Source: Lolium rigidum (taxonomy: Eukaryota > Streptophyta > Magnoliopsida > Poales > Poaceae). From it: 64,000 bases of DNA. The DNA lies in NCBI RefSeq assembly GCF_022539505.1, contig NC_061510.1:230775322-230839321 (forward strand), read 5' to 3'. The notes under the pieces are model-generated. The model saw nothing but the letters and a program-made list of their open reading frames with translations. It was not told the origin of the DNA and searched no databases. Numbering within the stretch: position 1 is the stretch's first letter; every line of letters begins with the position of its first letter. Below, in pieces: positions 57,456 to 64,000 of this stretch. A program made the translations under genes and the position numbers.

Positions 57456-57790
57456 CTATGGAGCGTCTATGGGATGAAGCCGGCTCAACTGTAAACCATG
57501 TAGCGCTTGTCCCACTCCAGTAGCGGGAATGAAATTCGTCCCCAGTTCACACTTCAACTGCAGCAGGTGGCACTCCTCTTCCCACCGATCAGCCATTTTT
57601 TGGCTTATGGGGAGCACGCGCGCAGTTTCCGCGACCATTATGATGAAGCTGGAGAGCAATGGAACCCCCTGTTTCGCTGACTGGCTCCCCATAGGCACTA
57701 GCGGCAAGTTGAGATGATCACCCTCACCAAGAATCTGTTAGTAGTTTTGGCCGAACTGTAAACGGTGACGTCGATGAATTTTCCATATCC
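57456..57790 (-). pseudogene. Ribosome-inactivating-protein-like (rRNA N-glycosylase) relic
   Basis: Intact proteins of this family remove one adenine from 28S rRNA. On the minus strand an FGQNY-type motif is followed immediately by an in-frame TAA. Next come an LGEGDHLNLPLVPMG block and then IIMVAETARVLPI, which lines up with the family active-site signature (E-x-A-R) but has Thr and Val where the pattern expects Ser/Ala/Gly and an aromatic residue. A later Trp (DRWEEE) could be the conserved one. The N-terminal half is missing, there is no start codon context, and the frame stops at 57456. It is a broken, non-functional fragment. Cereal genomes carry many such genes, so host origin is likely. 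Confidence 0.5.
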
Positions 57791-58013
57791 GTTTGTTGGT
57801 TGCTTGAGATAGAACAAGAGCAGGATATTTGCTCTTTTCCTTTCTCTCTTCTCCTAGCTTTGTTTTCGATGTTGATATAAAAATGTTCAGGTTGGCGTGA
57901 GGCCAGCCATAGTTACAGTCAAAAGAATACTCCAGGTAGTGTTTGAGGTAAGTAACATGGAGGTGGAGTGGCGCGCAGATGTGTAAGAAGGAACTAGCAA
58001 GTCAAAAAAATAT

Positions 58014-58261
58014 ACTACTCCGTATCTTAATTCCAAAACTTAAGGCTTATATTTTTTTTAAAGTTCAAACCAAGTGAAGTTAGAAAAATCTATCAATAAA
58101 TATGATTGTAGATACCATATGGAAATGTATTTTATCATCTATCTAATAATATTTAATTTTGTATTTTGCATGTTAATAATTTTTAGTAAAAATATAGTCA
58201 AACTTGACATAATTTAACTTCTGAAAATAATATAAACCTTAAGCTTTGTATAGAAGTAATA
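58014..58261. mobile_element. Stowaway-like MITE
   Basis: The left end tactccgtatcttaattcc, then acttaaggcttatatttt, faces a right arm which in reverse reads agcttaaggtttatattatt. Length about 248 bp. The ends are partly eroded (ctccgt retained on the left only). Confidence 0.6.
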
Positions 58262-58311
58262 CATGGCAGCAAACTACTGTGTTGTGTCTAGGAGGCAGAC
58301 GATGTGAACCT

Positions 58312-58650
58312 CGGTGCACGTGAACCCTATTATGAAATTTTAAAAAAATGTTATTTTAAAATTTAGAAATTTTTGAAAAACTGCACGCGTATATATCCCA
58401 TGTTAACACGTGTGCAGATTTTGGCATAAAACGATCATTTGTGACCTACACATAAATGTGAAAATGGAATTTCTTATTTTCATAAAAAGTACACAACCAA
58501 TCATTATAGTGTCATTTAGGCATTTTGTTATTTTCGTGTAGGCCACGTATAATCTTTTTTTCGCGAAAACTTACACAAGTACATGAAAAAAATTAAAGAT
58601 TTTCAAATAATATTTTTTCCTGTTTTGAAGAAAACGGGTGCACGCGTAGA
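58312..58650. mobile_element. Foldback MITE with long inverted arms, ~340 bp
   Basis: Ends carry GGTGCACG / CGTGCACC. Inside, aaaaaaatgttattttaaaa faces aaaaaatattatttgaaaat, and gtgacctacac faces gtggcctacac, so pairing runs for most of each half. Probably a Mutator-type MITE; the target duplication is not resolved. Confidence 0.6.
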
Positions 58651-59009
58651 ACACGATCATTGTGGTATTTTCCGCGAGTCTACTCCATTTATCTCGTCGA
58701 GAATCTTGCGATTTTTTTTAATAATACAATTTTTTCTTTATTTCCAAAAATAATACTCGTTTTCGATAATTTGCAGAAATAATACAGCGTCGGGGAAAAA
58801 GAACCCGATTGAAAGGAATCGGGGTAGGGCCGCCCGATTTCTACCAATTCATGTTAATCATATGCGGCTCGCTTGTTCCTTTGCACTAATCGGAGTTTTC
58901 TAACCCGAAACAGTCTTGTCGGAACCTAGTAACCCGAAAAGGAGCATCGCCGTTCGTCTTGCAATAAGCCAGCTAGCCCACTCACTCACCAACTCTTGGT
59001 GTTTACTGC
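58651..59009. other. No gene recognised
   Basis: Includes a run of aataatac-type text and a ccgattgaaaggaatcgg facing pair near 58806-58823. Confidence 0.4.
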
Positions 59010-59726
59010 AGCATGCCTGGCTTTGCTATCGGCACAGCTCTGCGCATGAGCAGGCCAGCTATGGGCGCGCGAGAGATGCAAACATGCAGTGATGACATCT
59101 TCAGCGGGACGTAAGCGGACGCTAAGTGATCGGTTTGCGTCCGCGCAAGTTAAAAACGCATATTGACCGGATCGTCCAGGGAGACGCAAAAGCGATGCAT
59201 ATTTTATGCGTCACGGCGGACGCTGCGCGGACGCTCCAAGTGACCGTCCGCTTTTCCACCGGACCCGCGTGGCAGCGAGCTATAGGGTTGTATCAAGCGT
59301 ATTGCTTCGGCGGTCATCGCTTCAGCGTCTGCGCCGCAACTTCGCCATCAATGTTGCGGTTGCCTGATCTACACGCGCACTGGTGGGCGGCGGCTGGGCT
59401 TCTGCGCCGCCATCAATGGCATCAGCCACCTCCGGGTGCAAGTCCCGCCCGTGCCTCCGCGCAAGCCAGACAGGAGCGCCGAGATCCGGCGCAGGCGGCC
59501 GTACTTGCCGCCGGACCTCCACGCTGATCTCGCCTATGCCATCGACTCCAACACCTGGCACGTCTGACGCAAGACCGAGAAGGATCCGAGGAGGCAGGCG
59601 AGCTTCCTCGACAACATGGGCCTCCCTTTTGACCATCCCACGCCGCCTCGTCATCGAACACGGCAGCTTCGACGACGGTGCTGGCCCCTTCGGTGGCCAG
59701 TAGTAGGTCGTGCGACTGCGAGTAAA
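59010..59726 (+). mobile_element. GC-rich, transposon-like segment, unclassified
   Basis: Repeated gcgtccgcg / gcggacgc words in both orientations (59110-59260) are typical of grass DNA-transposon termini. Downstream, three overlapping frames are open over 59320-59730. The plus frame with PYLPPDLHADLAYAIDSNTW looks most protein-like, but has a stop directly after. No domain can be named. The segment ends at the LTR at 59727. Confidence 0.35.
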
Positions 59727-60850
59727 TGATACGTCCAAAACGTATCTACTTTCCCGAACACTTTTGCTATTGTTTTGCCTCTAATTTGTGTATTTTGGAT
59801 GCAACTAACACGGACTAACGTTGTTTTCAGCAGAACTGTTCTGGTGTCTCGTTTTGTGCGTAAATCCAACTTTCGGGAAAAACCTCGGGATTTTGACGGA
59901 AGGCCCTATTTTCCCGAATACCGACGGAGCCGAAGGACAAATCAAGTGGAGGCCCGAGGGCCCCACACCATAAGGCGGCGCGGCCTAGGGGGCCGCGCGG
60001 CCCATGGTGTGGCCCCTCGGCTGGCCTCCGACGCCCTCCTTCGGACTATTTATCGGCCTCGACCTAAAACGCACGGGGAGAAGTGGAAGTCGCCGGAAAC
60101 CCTCCAGAACGCCGCCACATCGCGAAACTCCGTCTCGGGAGCAGAAGTCTCCGTTCTGGCACTCCGCCGGGACGGGGAATTGGAGGAGATCATCGCCGCC
60201 ATCACCGCCAACGCCTCTCCATCAACCAGCCATGTTTCCCTCATCCATGTGTGAGTAATTCCCCCGCTGTAGGCCGAAGGGGATGGTAGGGATTGGATGA
60301 GATTGGTCATGTAATAGCATAAGATTGTTAGGGCATAGTGCCTAGTATCTGTAGATGTTACTTTTATGATATTGTTGCAACTTGTTATGCTTAATGCTTG
60401 TCACTAGGGCCCGAGTGCCATGATCTCAGATCTGAACATGTTATTGATTCATGAAGATATTCGTTGTTTATGATCTTACCTGCAAGTTGTATACACATGT
60501 CGCTGTCCGGAACCAATGGCCCCGAAGTGACATAAATCGGGACAACCGGAGGGGATGGTAGTGACGTGAGGATCACATGTGTTCACGGAGTGTTAATGCT
60601 TTGCTCCGGTACTCTATTAAAAGGAGTACCTTAATATCCAAGTAGTTTCCTTGAGGCCCTGGCTGCCACCGGCTGGTAGGACAAAAGATGTTGTGCAAGT
60701 TTCTCATTGCGAGCACGTACGACTATAATTGGAACACATGCCTATTGATTGATTAGTACTTGGATACCGTTTTATTATTATCTGCAAATGCCCTGCTATG
60801 ATTGTTACATGAGTTTCTCTCATCCATGCAACGCCCGTCATCCGTCCCCG
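59727..60850 (+). repeat. LTR of the second family, 3' end replaced by a nested LTR
   Basis: Starts TGATACGTCCAAAACG and shares architecture with LTR A-C: inverted ccacaccata/atggtgtgg arms near 59960-60012, a TATA-like ctatttatc near 60044 and a GT-rich leader. It is cut at 60850/60851. The missing 3' end would be the type seen antisense at 39017. Confidence 0.7.
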
Positions 60851-61153
60851 TGATGGCGTGTATTTCACACGTTCGTTGGGCAACCCCAAGAGGAAGGTAT
60901 GATGCGCACAGCAGCAAGTTTTCCCTCAGAAAGAAACCAAGGTTTATCGAACCAGGAGGAGCCAAGAAGCACGTTGAAGGTTGATGGCGGCGGGATGTAG
61001 TGCGGCGCAACACCGGAGATTCCGGCGCCAACGTGGAACTCTGCACAACACAACCAAAGTACTTTGCCCCAACGAAACAAGTGAGGTTGTCAATCTCACC
61101 GGCTTGCTGTAACAAAGGATTAACCGTATTGTGTGGAGGATGATTGTTTGCAG
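60851..61153 (-). mobile_element. Antisense LTR of the first (Athila-like) family nested in the second
   Basis: The reverse complement matches the last ~300 bp of LTR A/C, including aagtactttggttgtgttgtg, ctccggtgttgcgccgcact and the CATCA end at 60851. The remainder lies in the gap. Confidence 0.88.
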
Positions 61154-61253
61154 NNNNNNNNNNNNNNNNNNNNNNNNNNNNNNNNNNNNNNNNNNNNNNN
61201 NNNNNNNNNNNNNNNNNNNNNNNNNNNNNNNNNNNNNNNNNNNNNNNNNNNNN
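61154..61253. other. Assembly gap (100 N)
   Basis: A placeholder-size N run inside the nested LTR; the hidden length is unknown. Confidence 0.95.
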
Positions 61254-62172
61254 CGATAGACTAAGCTACGCAAGTACGGAACAAATTGTCACACGAGTAC
61301 CAAGGACAAACACGAACAAGTACCGGACACAAAGGACATCAAGTACCGGACGGAAACGGGTGGACATACGGAAGTACAAAACCATCTTATGAACAAGCAC
61401 TTGGACAAACCCTAGAACTAGTTCGAGTACGATGTGTGATAAAACTAGACCAAACAATACAACAAAATACACAGATAGAAACAACAAGAACCACCAGAGT
61501 CGTCGAATTTGCATGTCAACACGACACGGGAAACTCAGCGGCTCCTCCAGAGCGGGTAAATCGACAAGAAAAAAGACCAAGAAACCCTAAATAATAAGTT
61601 GCATGTCATCACGAAATGTGGAATTATACGGCTACTCCGACAAAGGCAAACCCTAACTAATGTTCCTCAGAAGGTGTATAACCAAGAAGCAGCGGAAGAA
61701 ATCGATGAAAAAAGCACGACTTTACTGAGAGAAAACGCATCTGCATCCGCCTTCCGCATATTTTCCATTTGAATACCTCCCTCCCATTAATTCCCCAGAA
61801 AACTCACAGCCCGGAAATACAAAGGGAAAAAACTGATTCGATCTAATCGAATCAAAGGGAAAAACCAAGATCTTAGAAACCCTAAGCAGGCAGAAAAATG
61901 CGACAGCGCTTACCACTGGAGCAGGAAAAACGTCCGCCGACGATGAGTTGCGAGAGGTTCTTGACATCAAGGGAATAATTATTTAATTTCGTAGTAGACC
62001 ACAATGCATACGTTCAGATGTAACAAAAGTATGAATCAGTAGAAGCCACAGGAATATTTATAATATATGATACAGACAATGGAATGAATATGTAATGTTG
62101 TTATCTACTTATTTAGTACAATCAAGTTCACTCCATTGACTTCACTGGAGAAATAAGATTAACAATTACAAA
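61254..62172. other. Region beyond the Ulp1-like gene; weak repeats and a possible short exon
   Basis: 61260-61390 repeats AAGTACCGGAC-like words. gcatgtcaacacgac and gcatgtcatcacgaa blocks (about 61511 and 61601) each run into aaaccctaa. On the minus strand ATG 61968-61966 opens MSRTSRNSSSADVFPAPV and meets a GTAAGC donor near 61913, so another gene or transposon ORF might begin here, pointing left. Unproven. Confidence 0.3.
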
Positions 62173-63987
62173 TCAGTACTTACTTTTGAATTCTTCGATC
62201 TGTTCGCGTACGAAACTTGCCGAATAATCAGGAGAATCATAAGTGAGCATCATTCCGGTGAAGAACTGTCGAAAACTTTCGATGTCAGCCTGAAAAACAC
62301 GAAACAACACAATGGTTAATTATCTTAAACGAAAAATTCACAAAAATTCAGAATGCACAAGCCCCGAATGAAAAAGTTCACAATTACCAAACAAAAAGAT
62401 GTACAAGTACTAAAAAGAACCATTGACATGTACTATTATACAGAGAACAAGTATTAAAACCTGACATAAATACTGTTGAATAAAAGTATGTACACAACAC
62501 ATTACCTACCTTGAATACATTTGGGTAAAAATTAGCCTTGAATATCCAAATAAACCTCATTGCATAGATACCACAGTCACGCCTCTCGCTTTTCCTAATG
62601 GTCAAAAAGAAAGAAAAAACTAAATCCAAACACAGTAAACAAAATAAAATCATAGATCACATTAAGAAAGATGATTACTCTGAACAAGAAGGGGTGCCGC
62701 AAACTTTTATCTTGAATGATGAGATATTTAATCCCTCAACACCATGAAGATGACTGTAAAGTTTCTTGAATGATTTGCACTAAAAGAATAAAAAATAAAA
62801 GTTATTGTTGTCATGTGTAAATAATTATTTAATTAGCTAGATTACAACGAAAACCATACAATTCTTTCAGTAGAAGCCATCTGAGATTCAGTCAACTCCA
62901 GTGAGCTAGACACTCTAAATTTCCTGAAATGGAAGTCGACAAAGATAACCCACCAATGGCTGTAATCGCAACAAGTAATGTAGACCTGTTTGAAAAAAAA
63001 CAATCCCATGAGAAATAAGAAAGCATCCACGATACTTGTAGTAGGAAAAATATAATCGCCAAAAAAAACATGAAAAACATGCCTCTTCCCTATCCAAACT
63101 ATAGTACTTCAGATCATGTTCAGCAAAACTTGCAGCAAGATGAATAGGGTCCGCCTCATCCACATCAAGAATATGCTGGAAAAAACAACAAGAAGATGTT
63201 TAAAAAACTAAATGCTAAAAACATTTAGTTAAAAAATTAATAAATCTAAAACATATACACATGACGTACCGCCAAAGAGCTTGGAATAAATAAGAAATCA
63301 AGACCATCATCAACACACTTAAGAAAAACATCCATAACAGAAGGATCCATGAACCCACCACCCTTCATAGCAAGGTAGAAACTATGCCAGCTGACAGACT
63401 TACCACCAACTTCAAGTATTTTCTCGGCACTGCAATTGTTAAAAACAACAAGAATAAACATCCGTATATACAAAAATAGATGAAAAATAGATGGAAAATT
63501 GAATTCCAATGGTTACCCTTCAATGTAATTCCTAGGAGCCTCAAGTACATCAGCAAACAACATTCTATGCAAAGCAGTTACATGGACTTCCTCTTCCCCA
63601 GATAGCTCCTTAAGCTCAAGACAATCATCAGAATCAACGTCTGCATAGGCATCATACTTCTGGGCCACAGAACTACCTCCAACAACATTTTCAGTTTCAG
63701 GCTCCTTTCCCTTGCATGTACATGGCCCCGAACGCTCAAGACAACAATCCTCAAGACAATAATCAGAATCAGTGTCTGCATTGCCATCATCCTTACGTGC
63801 CCACAGAACTACCTCCAACAACATTTTCGGTTTCGGGCTCCTTTCTCTTGCAAGCACATGGCTGCTTCTTCAACTCAATTGACAAAAGAGAAACCATATC
63901 ACGCATCTGATCAACAAGAACATGTCCCGTTCTTATCATCGACGAAGTGAAGAAAGTCTTCCACATTTCTTTCAGCTTAGAACGTAA
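62173..63987 (-). CDS. Ulp1/C48-like protease-domain protein, partial at the right edge, one frameshift
   Basis: Seven minus-strand exons fit in phase: 63987-63517, 63429-63270, 63175-63083, 62985-62860, 62779-62679, 62594-62510 and 62289-62173 (stop TGA). All introns are GT-AG except the third, which starts GC (63082-63081). The fold is that of SUMO-type cysteine proteases: WHSFYLAMKGGGFMDPSVM, DYSHWWVIFVDF (active-site His) and RRDCGIYAM (active-site Cys). Where the family has V-L-D-S after the His, this protein reads V-S-S-S, so the catalytic Asp seems lost. Exon 1 has a frame break near 63796 and an internal repeat (PC.CK.KEPETENVVGGSSV twice). The gene starts beyond the window. Such genes are common in grass Mutator-like elements, so it may be transposon cargo rather than a host deSUMOylase. 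Confidence 0.7.
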
Positions 63988-64000
63988 CTGTAAATAAAAA

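Noticed and set aside
62128..62183. Extra last exon of the Ulp1-like gene via a GTAAGT donor at 62183
   Set aside because: The intron would be only 39 nt, below the usual plant minimum; the TGA at 62175-62173 was used instead.
1..64000. tRNA or rRNA genes
   Set aside because: No cloverleaf-consistent A/B box pair or rRNA segment was recognised by eye; a tRNAscan-type search was not possible here.

Overview
This is a stretch of a large, repeat-rich plant nuclear genome. A pooid grass (oat/ryegrass/wheat relatives) is most likely: the protein-coding DNA is very GC-rich and intronless at the one intact gene, the repeats are grass-type LTR elements, LINEs, Stowaway and hAT MITEs, and the only intact host gene belongs to a cereal-rich BAHD acyltransferase clade. 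No species call is justified. Two 100-base runs of N (39264-39363, 61154-61253) are assembly gaps.

Layout. 1-7012: an L1-type LINE on the minus strand (endonuclease, reverse transcriptase), split at 464-4800 by an LTR-type insertion with a 5-bp target duplication. 7310-7900: an unclassified dispersed repeat with an inverted copy at 46720-47290. 8907-15625: a young LTR retrotransposon with two nearly identical ~1.16-kb LTRs, a 21-codon gag stub, no pol, and a spliced antisense gene encoding a plant mobile domain protein. 15626-16731: a solo-LTR fragment inside a PIF/Harbinger-like remnant carrying a NAM-associated-domain pseudogene. 16735-25100: AT-rich DNA with MITEs, two short non-LTR insertions (one with a 14-bp target duplication), several local tandem repeats and a ~211-nt foldback. 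25105-29936: a non-coding ~4.8-kb stretch bounded by diverged inverted repeats. 30927-31057: a probable host exon cut off by the next element.

31058-45585: a compound LTR-internal-LTR-internal-LTR array of an Athila-like gypsy family that encodes only gag and protease. The outer 5-bp flanks do not match (ttgat/acctc), which points to recombination between two separate insertions. A second LTR family is nested antisense in the middle LTR, and the first gap falls there. 45586-46563 is the 3' end of another LINE.

51109-52452 is the only clearly intact protein-coding host gene: a BAHD N-acyltransferase of the agmatine/tryptamine hydroxycinnamoyltransferase type. 57456-57790 is a broken ribosome-inactivating-protein-like relic. 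59727-61153 repeats the nesting seen at 39017, with the two LTR families in reversed roles. 62173-63987 is a seven-exon minus-strand gene for an Ulp1/C48-like protein that runs off the right edge.

The genes do not form a pathway; the window is mainly a record of nested transposition. Two points matter for any reader: many frameshifts in the repeats sit at CAG/CTG trinucleotides in a way that looks like sequencing error at methylated CHG sites, and both gaps lie exactly where LTR elements are nested.
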